A DNA stretch of 38,330 nt. Origin: Fibrobacter sp. (GTDB lineage Bacteria > Fibrobacterota > Fibrobacteria > Fibrobacterales > Fibrobacteraceae). Under the pieces are notes generated by a model. That model searched no databases and had not been told where the DNA came from. It was given only the letters and a program-made list of their open reading frames with translations. Position numbers and translations under genes: made by a program. Location: NCBI GenBank assembly GCA_024399035.1, contig JAKSID010000025.1, positions 1 to 38,330 of the forward strand. The letters are read 5' to 3'. Positions 31,989 to 38,330 of this stretch are shown here, one piece after another. Position 1 is the first letter of the stretch. The number at the start of each line of letters is the position of its first letter.

Positions 31989-33019
31989 AAGTGAACCCCC
32001 ACTTTTATCACATTGTCAAGCCTGTTTTCAAAAATCCGGTAGGCTTCCTCAATATCCTTCAGCGAAAACTTATGTGTAATCAGCGGCGTAGTGTCGATTT
32101 TACCCTGTTCAATGAGGCTAAGAATTTCGGCACAGTCGCAACCGTCAACGCCACCAGTCTTGAACGTAAGATTCTTGCCGTACATTTCCGGCAGCGGTAA
32201 AACCATAGGCTTATCGTAAAGGGCCACCACCGTCACGATGGCGTTGGGCCTTGCGTTTTCCCAGGCCATGCGGAAAGTCTCTTCGGTTCCAGCCACTTCC
32301 AGAACCACGTCAGCGCCGCCGTGGGCACTTTCCCTTTGCACCACCGCGCCACATTCCTCCGGCGTAGTCACAATCACCTGAGGATAATGCTTGCGCACAA
32401 ATTCACGGCGGGCTTCGTCCTTTTCGCAAACGATAATCTTTTGGGGATTCTTCAGCATCACGCAAAGCAGCGAGCAAATGCCTGTGGGGCCAGCGCCAAT
32501 GATCAGCACCGTATCCTCGGTCTTGATTTCGGAAATACGGGCGGCCCAGAAACCTGTAGCCAGCACGTCACCTACAAAAAGAGCCTGCTCGTCGCTGACA
32601 GAATCAGGAATCCTGTTCAGGCCCTGATCAGCAAAAGGCACCCGCACAAATTCCGTCTGACCGCCATCAATGCGGCAGCCCAAAGCCCAGCCGCCGTTCT
32701 TGTCGGTACAATTGTTCACGAAACCATTCTTGCAGAAAAAACATTCCCCGCAAAAAGTTTCCACATTCACCGTCACACGGTCGCCTACCTTCACATTCTT
32801 GACGTCGGCCCCGAGGGCCTCCACAACGCCAACCATCTCGTGGCCCACGGTAATGCCAGGCACCGCACGGGGAACAGAGCCGTGTTTAATATGCAAATCG
32901 CTGGTGCAGATGCTACTCATAGTCACACGGACAATGGCATCCCTCGGGCCCTGCAATTCAGGCTTTGGCTTTTCTACCAGTTCAAACTTCTTGTGTTCTT
33001 TATAAACGTAGGCGATCAT
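31985..33019 (-). CDS. zinc-dependent alcohol dehydrogenase-family oxidoreductase
   Basis: This 344-residue cytosolic enzyme oxidises or reduces an alcohol/aldehyde or sugar alcohol with NAD(P). Catalytic zinc ligands are Cys38 (ICTSDLH) and His60-Glu61 (VGHE); structural zinc ligands are Cys90, Cys93, Cys96 and Cys104 (CGECFFC...NNC). The Rossmann motif is LIIGAGPTG (about 172-180). The pattern is closest to the medium-chain ADH/isopropanol dehydrogenase-like group. It starts 17 bases after an unknown gene and overlaps the following hydrolase by four bases; there is no good Shine-Dalgarno sequence. Confidence 0.92.
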   Translation of the reverse strand: MIAYVYKEHKKFELVEKPKPELQGPRDAIVRVTMSSICTSDLHIKHGSVPRAVPGITVGHEMVGVVEALGADVKNVKVGDRVTVNVETFCGECFFCKNGFVNNCTDKNGGWALGCRIDGGQTEFVRVPFADQGLNRIPDSVSDEQALFVGDVLATGFWAARISEIKTEDTVLIIGAGPTGICSLLCVMLKNPQKIIVCEKDEARREFVRKHYPQVIVTTPEECGAVVQRESAHGGADVVLEVAGTEETFRMAWENARPNAIVTVVALYDKPMVLPLPEMYGKNLTFKTGGVDGCDCAEILSLIEQGKIDTTPLITHKFSLKDIEEAYRIFENRLDNVIKVGVHL

Positions 33020-33036
33020 GATTAAAACTCAAAAAT

Positions 33037-33870
33037 TTAAAAACGATGTGAGACCTTCGAAGGAATATATTGTTTTTTAAACTCCGTTGTGATATCCAAA
33101 GTATCTGCATTTGTATAGGGAGTCTTGTAAATCAACTTCCATACAACTGTCGTGTCAGGGGTACCTATAGCCCGAATGTAGTAATAACGATATTCCGCCA
33201 TCACAGGCAAGTGCGTGAACTTCGGATTTCCACAGTAGGTGGGATAATTTGCACAATAGCAAGTAAAATGAGGAATGGAACGCGTCAAACCTCCGTGAAG
33301 CAAACGAAAATCAGGACCCAACTTTCTTCTCTTCATTTCCGATATCAAAGAATCTTTTTTGATCGGAATCAGAGAATCTACATATTCACCATCCCGCATC
33401 TCATAAAATAAAACATTCCCAGGCAGGCCTACGGCGCTTAATTCATAACGTGTCTTAAAGCTAGTTTCTTGCAAGAAAACATTATCTACTACGGCAAATT
33501 TTTCTCTAGCGGAATTTTCGTTAAATTCTCCATAATCAGGAAAAGGTATATAACCGGTCTTCTTGAACAATCCGAAATTAAAATCAATTGTTACAGTGTC
33601 TTCATAGTGAGTTGTATCTAATTCCACTTTTCGTCTAGGGTAGTAACGCTTCGCTTTTTCATCTGGACATGCCTTTGCATGGCATTCAAATTTGTCGCCA
33701 TCCATTTGACAATTTGATCCAAGCCATACGGAAATATCGCCCTTATAATCTTTGATGCGATAATACACCAGAGCATTTTCTGGAATGCGATTGCAATAGA
33801 ACAAGTAGGAAAGCCATCCCAACAAAGCTAGTACCAAAACAACAAGAACGGATATAAAAATTTTCTTCAT
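33037..33870 (-). CDS. membrane-anchored protein of unknown function
   Basis: This 277-residue protein has one N-terminal membrane helix (MKKIFISVLVVLVLALLGWL), then a long extracytoplasmic part with beta-type sequence and several Cys (CQMDGDKFECHAKAC; CYCANYPTYC near 220-230). The start at 33870 is chosen because GAGG lies upstream. Its codons are distinctly more AT-rich than most neighbours, suggesting a newer or foreign gene. It lies 17 bases upstream of the dehydrogenase gene and might be the first gene of that operon. I recognise no family. Confidence 0.65.
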   Translation of the reverse strand: MKKIFISVLVVLVLALLGWLSYLFYCNRIPENALVYYRIKDYKGDISVWLGSNCQMDGDKFECHAKACPDEKAKRYYPRRKVELDTTHYEDTVTIDFNFGLFKKTGYIPFPDYGEFNENSAREKFAVVDNVFLQETSFKTRYELSAVGLPGNVLFYEMRDGEYVDSLIPIKKDSLISEMKRRKLGPDFRLLHGGLTRSIPHFTCYCANYPTYCGNPKFTHLPVMAEYRYYYIRAIGTPDTTVVWKLIYKTPYTNADTLDITTEFKKQYIPSKVSHRF

Positions 33871-33971
33871 ACTACGCCTCATCAAACATACCAGCATTGG
33901 CTATATCTTACTCTTTGACGCTTGTAACATCGCCAGTCCATAAGTTGATTAATTGGATTTTTCATAGTTCA

Positions 33972-34189
33972 TCAGTCATCCCAAATCTGCTTGATGTTTT
34001 TATTGATCATGTCGTTTGTTAAATCTTCTAAAATGTGAGGATCTTTGAGGAAATAAACTATATTCTCCTGCGACGATATTTCTCACTACAGAAAGATTAT
34101 TGCTATACTTATTGAAACCGATAACTTGATGAAAGAATTAGATTTAATCTGTTAAGAAATTCAACATCTTCAAGTTGAAGGTTCGCGTC
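33972..34189 (-). pseudogene. remnant of a degraded gene
   Basis: Three coherent protein-like pieces lie in shifting frames on the minus strand: a segment NLQLEDVEFLNRLNLIL, then GFNKYSNNLSVVRNIVAGE, then KDPHILEDLTNDMINKNIK ending IWDD and a stop at 33972. They can be joined by two frameshifts. The composition is AT-rich like the gene at 33037. I do not recognise the family. This explains the ~330-base gap between called genes. Confidence 0.4.
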
Positions 34190-34203
34190 AAGAATCGTCA
34201 AAG

Positions 34204-34860
34204 TTAAAGAGCAAATACTTTTCGTTCGGCACCCAGCTCAAAGAAGTACTTGGTAATGCCCAAGTCCACCTTGGTGCTTAATCCCAGTTTCAGTTTTGCT
34301 GTAACAGAATCGTCCTTGTTCAGGCGAAACTCCACGCGGCACTGGTTCAATCCTGTGGGGGCTAAAAGCACATAGTCAATTCCCTTCTTGAACCAATCGG
34401 GAGCGGATCCATAATCCGGGGAAATTTTTTCCGGCGTTTTCATAGGATGCTGCACACCGCTAGTTTGTCCGTAACCTAGGGCGATAGCACCAAAAACTTT
34501 TTCACCCGCAGTAACCTTGAAACTCTCTGTCTTCTGGAAAGTCATGCCCACAATGCAGGAATTCAATCCCAAGGTCTGGGCGAACAAGACAATTTCTGCG
34601 GAGGCGCGACCAATTTCCTCGGCGCATTCCTTTCGAGACACCAGGGCAAACAGATTCTTCACACCGGAAAACTTTCCGTAGTGAGCCATTCGGCTGTCGA
34701 AGGCCTTCTCGTCGTTTAAAATCAGCTGAAGATGCAACCCATAACATTCATTCAATTCCGCAGTCTTTGCCTGGAGGGCATCCACCTGTTCCTTGGAAAG
34801 TTCTGTGGGCAGGTACTGGCGCACGGCATGACGTAATTTCACCGCTTCGTCAAAAGTCAT
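34204..34860 (-). CDS. nitroreductase-family flavoprotein
   Basis: This 218-residue cytosolic protein has the nitroreductase layout: TFDEAVKLRHAVRQYL (the FMN-binding Arg region), AHYGKFSGVKNLFALV, GRASAEIVLFAQTLGLNSCIVGMTF and GAIALGYGQ. It probably uses FMN and NAD(P)H to reduce an unknown substrate. The C-terminal third diverges from typical family members. The start at 34860 has AAGGAGG upstream. It is divergent from the FNT channel gene; TAAATTTG lies 17 bases before its start. Confidence 0.8.
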   Translation of the reverse strand: MTFDEAVKLRHAVRQYLPTELSKEQVDALQAKTAELNECYGLHLQLILNDEKAFDSRMAHYGKFSGVKNLFALVSRKECAEEIGRASAEIVLFAQTLGLNSCIVGMTFQKTESFKVTAGEKVFGAIALGYGQTSGVQHPMKTPEKISPDYGSAPDWFKKGIDYVLLAPTGLNQCRVEFRLNKDDSVTAKLKLGLSTKVDLGITKYFFELGAERKVFAL

Positions 34861-34877
34861 AAAACCTCCTTTTTGAA

Positions 34878-34885
34878 CAAATTTA
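34878..34885 (-). promoter_or_regulatory. perfect TAnnTTTG promoter motif
   Basis: TAAATTTG (minus strand), 17 bases before the ATG at 34860, which has its own Shine-Dalgarno sequence. Confidence 0.4.
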
Positions 34886-34952
34886 ATATACAAATGAAAT
34901 ACTTCACTGATTAGACTTTGCTACTACCCTTTTTTTATTCTCCTACTATTTA

Positions 34953-34960
34953 TACATTTG
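34953..34960 (+). promoter_or_regulatory. perfect TAnnTTTG promoter motif abutting the start codon
   Basis: TACATTTG ends four bases before the ATG at 34965; no Shine-Dalgarno sequence. Confidence 0.45.
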
Positions 34961-34964
34961 AACT

Positions 34965-35573
34965 ATGATTAAGTCAATTCTCGCCGGTTTAATGATTAGT
35001 GTCGGTTGCGTAAGCTTCCTGTCTGTAGACAACAAGATTGCAGGCACGTTCCTGTTCTCCCTGGGACTTTACACCATTATCATTTTGAAGTTCGACCTGT
35101 TCACCGGCAAAGTGGGCTATCTTTCCACGAACCGCACCTTGAATTACCTGAAGTACCTTGGTAAAGTTTGGCTCGGCAACCTGATCGGTTGCGTTGTTGG
35201 TGCCGCCGCCGTGGCCGCCACCCGACTGACCATTACCACTTCCGCCTTGGTTAACGTGAAATACGCCGACAGTCTGCCCAGCCTGTTGATTCTTGGAATC
35301 TTTTGCGGCATGCTTATGTTCATCGGTGTCGAAGGCTACAAGCGTACCACCAACCCGCTAATCGTTGTACTGCCCGTCATGGGATTTATCCTGTGCGGAT
35401 TTGAACACTGCGTTGCCGACATGTTCTACTTCGCCTTCAATTTCTTTAAGAGCGGCGTTACCTTGGCTGGCCTTGGCGACACCCTTTTGCGATTGGCATT
35501 CATTACCGTAGGTAACCTGATCGGCGGATGCCTGCTGTGCTTCGCCAGCATTAACATCCAGAAAGAAAACTAA
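34965..35573 (+). CDS. formate/nitrite transporter (FNT/FocA-NirC) family channel
   Basis: This 202-residue inner-membrane protein has about six hydrophobic helices. FNT marks include LFTGKVGYLS (as in LFTG loop of FocA), the WLGNLIGCVVGA helix and GFEHCVADMFYFAF, close to the family's GFEHxVANM signature, followed by GNLIGG. It probably moves formate, nitrite or a similar small anion. It is shorter than typical FNT proteins (about 260-280). Thirty-one bases separate it from pepT, which may be co-transcribed. Confidence 0.87.
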   Translation: MIKSILAGLMISVGCVSFLSVDNKIAGTFLFSLGLYTIIILKFDLFTGKVGYLSTNRTLNYLKYLGKVWLGNLIGCVVGAAAVAATRLTITTSALVNVKYADSLPSLLILGIFCGMLMFIGVEGYKRTTNPLIVVLPVMGFILCGFEHCVADMFYFAFNFFKSGVTLAGLGDTLLRLAFITVGNLIGGCLLCFASINIQKEN

Positions 35574-35604
35574 CTTGCGGTTGAAAAATTCCGGGTTCAA
35601 AATT

Positions 35605-36942
35605 ATGCGCGTTCAAGATCGTTTTTTAAAGTACGTCAGTTTTACAACCACTTCCGACGAAAACTGCGAAAGCTGCCCCAGTACCAAGCAGCAGTTCGAA
35701 TTGGGAAAGTACCTTGCGCAGGAACTAATTGACATTGGTCTTCAGCAGGTAAAGATCGACGAACACTGCTATGTGTACGGTTTGCTGCCCGCTACCGCTG
35801 GCCACGAAGATGACGACGCCATCGCCTTCATCAGCCACATGGACACTTCGCCAGACTTTTCCGGCGTAAATCCGAAACCGCAGATTATTGAAAATTATGA
35901 CGGCGGCGACGTGGAACTTTTGGGCGCCGGCCGCGACGAACAGGGCCATGCAAAAATGGTGCTGAAGGTTGCCGATTTCCCCACGCTGAAAACCTTGAAG
36001 GGCCGCACCCTCATTACCACCGACGGCACCACATTGCTGGGCGCCGACGACAAGGCAGGCATTGCAGAAATCGTTACCGCCATGGAAGAGTTGGCAGCAA
36101 CCGACCGACACGCCGAAAGCCGTGGCTACGAGAATCTTTCTGGCCATGGCGACATCTGGGTTTGCTTTACGCCCGACGAAGAAATCGGCCGCGGCGCAGA
36201 CCTTGTGGACCTGAACTACATGAAGGCAAAGTACGCCTACACTGTGGACGGCGGCTATGAAGGCGACATCGCTTACGAGAACTTCAACGCCTGCAGCGCC
36301 AAGTTCACCATCCACGGCAAGAGCGTGCATCCGGGCGAAGCCAAGGGCATCATGAAAAACGCAAGCCTGATGGCTGCAGAAATCGCCATGGCGCTCCCCG
36401 CCGACGAAACTCCCGCCATGACCGAAGGCCACCAGGGTTTCTATCATCTAACCGACATGCAGGGCGACGTTAGCGAGGCAACTCTTTGCTACATCGTGCG
36501 CGACCACGACAAGAAACGCTTTGAAGAACGTCAGGAATTCTTGCGCCAGATTGCTGCGAAGTACAATGCAAAATTCGGCGGAAATGTCATCCCGGCCACA
36601 ACTTCTGATGTCATCCCGGCCACTGAGCCGGGATCTCCTTTCGGCTTTAACGGAACCGTAGTCTCCCTCGAACTCAAGCATTCCTACAGCAATATGCTGC
36701 AGGTCATCGAAAAATGCCCCGAAGTTCTGGAACGCGCCCGTAAGGCCATCGAAGACGCCGGTGTGGAACCTGTCAGCGAACCGGTCCGCGGCGGCACCGA
36801 CGGCGCCAAGCTCAGTTTCATGGGACTACCCTGCCCGAACCTGGGTACCGGTGGCTACGGCTATCACGGCCCCTTCGAACACGTAACCGTCGAAGCCATG
36901 GAATCCGTGGTGAAAATCATCAAGAAAATCGCCTGCGGGTAA
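35605..36942 (+). CDS. pepT: peptidase T (tripeptide aminopeptidase) with in-frame palindromic insert
   Basis: PepT is a cytosolic zinc tripeptidase of family M20. This 445-residue protein has AFISHMDTSPDFSG (metal His and Asp), LLGADDKAGIAEIVTA, FTPDEEIGRGAD (catalytic Glu pair) and the C-terminal RGGTDGAKLSFMGLPCPNLGTGGY. It is about 35 residues longer than standard PepT. The extra residues (about 327-346: VIPATTSDVIPATEPGSPF) come from a palindromic repeat inserted in frame, in a loop between the AKFGG and TVVSLELKHSYSNM segments, so activity may be kept. The start at 35605 gives the usual N terminus; no Shine-Dalgarno sequence is visible, and TTG starts at 35575 are possible. Confidence 0.95.
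   Translation: MRVQDRFLKYVSFTTTSDENCESCPSTKQQFELGKYLAQELIDIGLQQVKIDEHCYVYGLLPATAGHEDDDAIAFISHMDTSPDFSGVNPKPQIIENYDGGDVELLGAGRDEQGHAKMVLKVADFPTLKTLKGRTLITTDGTTLLGADDKAGIAEIVTAMEELAATDRHAESRGYENLSGHGDIWVCFTPDEEIGRGADLVDLNYMKAKYAYTVDGGYEGDIAYENFNACSAKFTIHGKSVHPGEAKGIMKNASLMAAEIAMALPADETPAMTEGHQGFYHLTDMQGDVSEATLCYIVRDHDKKRFEERQEFLRQIAAKYNAKFGGNVIPATTSDVIPATEPGSPFGFNGTVVSLELKHSYSNMLQVIEKCPEVLERARKAIEDAGVEPVSEPVRGGTDGAKLSFMGLPCPNLGTGGYGYHGPFEHVTVEAMESVVKIIKKIACG
36584..36638 (+). repeat. palindromic element inserted in frame in pepT
   Basis: ATGTCATCCCGGCCAC occurs at 36584-36599 and again at 36608-36623 (24-base offset, eight codons); the second copy continues as TGAGCCGGGATCTCC, making a full inverted copy of the intergenic element at 6655-6682. 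Confidence 0.8.
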
Positions 36943-36985
36943 AAAATAAACTGACGCAAAACGTTGTTGAGAAAATTTTATAAAC

Positions 36986-38143
36986 GTGAAAAATTGTCTA
37001 GACATTTGGTTTTTACTGGTAACCTTTTTGATTGCACTGTCCGCTTGTGGTGATGAAAAAAGTACCGCAGTTGAACCTGATGATTTTTTGGAAAGCTCTT
37101 CCAGCATTTCCGAAGTATTGTCATCCTCTGAAAAGACTTTGGAAAGTTCATCGTCTCAAATCAAGTCTTCTTCGTCTAGCAGTGAAGTGCGTGAAGAATC
37201 GTCATCAAGTGAAAAAGACTTTATTGATGACATTTTATCATCATCTAGTGCACTGGTGTGGACCAACGATTCTATTCAAACAGCCTTAACGGAAATAGGC
37301 GGCGAGTGCGAAGATTGGGGTATTGCAAAATATCGAATGTGGATGGATGAATACAAAACTTTCTACACCTGTTATAAAGGAGTTTGGTATGTGGGAAGTC
37401 TTGAAATAGACAAGTATCCTTGGGATATACCAAATGAATCGTGGTTTAGCCCTAAGATTGAGTATGGTCAAATGACGGACAGCCGCGATGGTCAGGTTTA
37501 TAAGACCGTTGTGGTTGGCGATCAGCTTTGGATGGCTGAAAACTTACGCTATGCCGATAGTGTTGCAACGCCCAGTCTCAAGGGAAATAATTGGTGTTTA
37601 AAAGGCGATTTAGAATCCTGCGATATTGTGGGGCGTTTTTATTCCTGGTCCGCAGCTGTAGATTCTGTTAAATTAGTGAATGAAAACGAAAAAGCCCTGG
37701 ATTGCGGAATGGGAAAAACTTGTGGTCTTAACGGATATGTCAAGGGAATTTGTGATGAAGGGTGGCACTTGCCGACTCTTGAAGAACTGGAGGATTTCTT
37801 AGCTAGTGCAAAAGTCATCGGCGGCGGATCCTTTAATGACTTTAAAGCATTGAGGAGCTCTGTTGGTTGGGACTATTGCCGTGGCGATAAAATGAGCGGT
37901 ACGTCTTTTGGAGATGAAACCAATACGAATACTTCAGGATTCTCTGCACTACCTACGGGTTTTCGATTCAATGACGGTAATTATACAGACACAGGATGTG
38001 GTGCATACTTTTGGGCTTCATCCGAAACGAAAGAAAACTACGCCGTAAGTCTGTATATAACCGATACTTTCTTTAGTGCAGGACGTAACCTCGAGTCAAC
38101 AAAAAGCTGGGGTCTAAATGTTCGTTGCGTAAAGGATTATTAA
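36986..38143 (+). CDS. FISUMP-domain lipoprotein
   Basis: This 385-residue lipoprotein (ALSAC, Cys21) has a long Ser/Glu-rich linker (about 35-90), a short middle region and a C-terminal domain of the Fibrobacter succinogenes major paralogous type (about 160-385). Diagnostic segments are MTDSRDGQVYKTVVVGDQLW (161-180), GRFYSWSAAV, GYVKGICDEGWHLPT, GFSALPTGFR and YFWASSETKENYAV, ending in NVRCVKD. The start is a GTG at 36986 without a Shine-Dalgarno sequence. The codon usage is more AT-rich than the housekeeping genes. Function of the domain is unknown; it is likely surface-exposed. A strong bidirectional terminator follows. Confidence 0.85.
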   Translation: MKNCLDIWFLLVTFLIALSACGDEKSTAVEPDDFLESSSSISEVLSSSEKTLESSSSQIKSSSSSSEVREESSSSEKDFIDDILSSSSALVWTNDSIQTALTEIGGECEDWGIAKYRMWMDEYKTFYTCYKGVWYVGSLEIDKYPWDIPNESWFSPKIEYGQMTDSRDGQVYKTVVVGDQLWMAENLRYADSVATPSLKGNNWCLKGDLESCDIVGRFYSWSAAVDSVKLVNENEKALDCGMGKTCGLNGYVKGICDEGWHLPTLEELEDFLASAKVIGGGSFNDFKALRSSVGWDYCRGDKMSGTSFGDETNTNTSGFSALPTGFRFNDGNYTDTGCGAYFWASSETKENYAVSLYITDTFFSAGRNLESTKSWGLNVRCVKDY

Positions 38144-38145
38144 AA

Positions 38146-38182
38146 AGGTTACCCCACGTTATGCCGGGGTAACCTGCTTTTT
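38146..38182. terminator. bidirectional intrinsic terminator
   Basis: AGGTTACCCC, ten-base loop, GGGGTAACCT, then T-rich tails on both sides. Confidence 0.85.
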
Positions 38183-38202
38183 ATTAGCGTTATTTCATGC
38201 TA

Positions 38203-38330
38203 TCAGAACAGCTGTCCTGGCAGTACCTTCTTTTCCTTGAGCGGGAACTGCTTATCAAATTCCTCGACGTCGGCGTCACTTACAAAGTAAGGCGCTGGGT
38301 CACGGTAGGAACCGCTCACTCCATCCAGAA
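38203..38330 (-). CDS. 3' end of a minus-strand gene, product unknown
   Basis: The last 42 codons read through from the window edge to a TGA at 38203 without interruption: a polar, charged tail with DPAPYFVSDADVEEFDKQFP and EKKVLPGQLF. There is no membrane segment. The codon pattern (GAC, GTC, AAG) resembles the well-expressed genes nearby. The function cannot be judged. Confidence 0.55.
   Translation of the reverse strand, partial: LDGVSGSYRDPAPYFVSDADVEEFDKQFPLKEKKVLPGQLF

Overview
The window looks like chromosomal DNA of a Fibrobacter-type cellulose-degrading bacterium (FCB group). Evidence read from the sequence: four glycoside hydrolase family 45 (GH45) lipoproteins with Ser-rich linkers, a lipoprotein ending in what looks like the Fibrobacter succinogenes major paralogous (FISUMP) domain, an SGNH esterase with a C-terminal tail of the type IX secretion type, many Ser-rich Gram-negative lipoproteins, and outer-membrane barrel candidates. 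There are no phage genes, insertion sequences, CRISPR arrays or rRNA/tRNA genes that I can support.

Layout. 1-592: the first codons of a minus-strand gene (possibly EF-Tu) and a long non-coding leader. 593-14568: a plant cell-wall degradation region with two GH45 genes on + (593-3775) and two on - (11823-14568). Between the pairs lie an exported alpha/beta hydrolase, S-adenosylhomocysteine hydrolase (ahcY), an outer-membrane protein, the lipid II flippase murJ, a candidate small RNA, a small lipoprotein and the SGNH esterase. 14859-20516: a three-unit lipoprotein, then a minus-strand run of a metal/cobalamin-type binding lipoprotein, a cyclic-nucleotide-binding/DUF4388 protein and purM, divergent from an outer-membrane protein. 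20579-23028: a hipBA toxin-antitoxin pair and a NYN-domain protein. 23216-24845: a TPR protein, a ~400-bp gene-free stretch with several DnaA-box-like sites, and a 61-residue protein. 24958-29395 (minus): a lipoprotein, a TPR plus periplasmic-binding protein coupled to a degenerate nucleotidyltransferase, and a membrane metallophosphoesterase. 29434-34860: an NhaC-type antiporter, then a minus-strand operon (unknown membrane protein, Zn-alcohol dehydrogenase, alpha/beta hydrolase, low-Mr tyrosine phosphatase), a decayed gene and a nitroreductase-like protein. 34965-38330: a formate/nitrite-type channel, pepT, the FISUMP lipoprotein and the 3' end of a minus-strand gene.

How it works together. 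The GH45 enzymes (endoglucanase family) and the esterase probably act on the cell surface on plant polymers. The rest is mostly housekeeping (methyl cycle, purine synthesis, peptidoglycan precursor export, peptide hydrolysis) and transport.

The most striking non-coding signals are: (1) a TAnnTTTn motif ending only 4-8 bases before eight start codons that lack a Shine-Dalgarno sequence, suggesting leaderless mRNAs and a Bacteroidetes-like promoter; (2) dispersed palindromic elements, one inserted in frame in pepT; (3) a second structured element, with compensating stem changes, found twice just after stop codons; (4) a compact small-RNA candidate carrying CCUCCU; (5) a DnaA-box-rich intergenic region. 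All functional calls rest on motif recognition by eye, without database searches.
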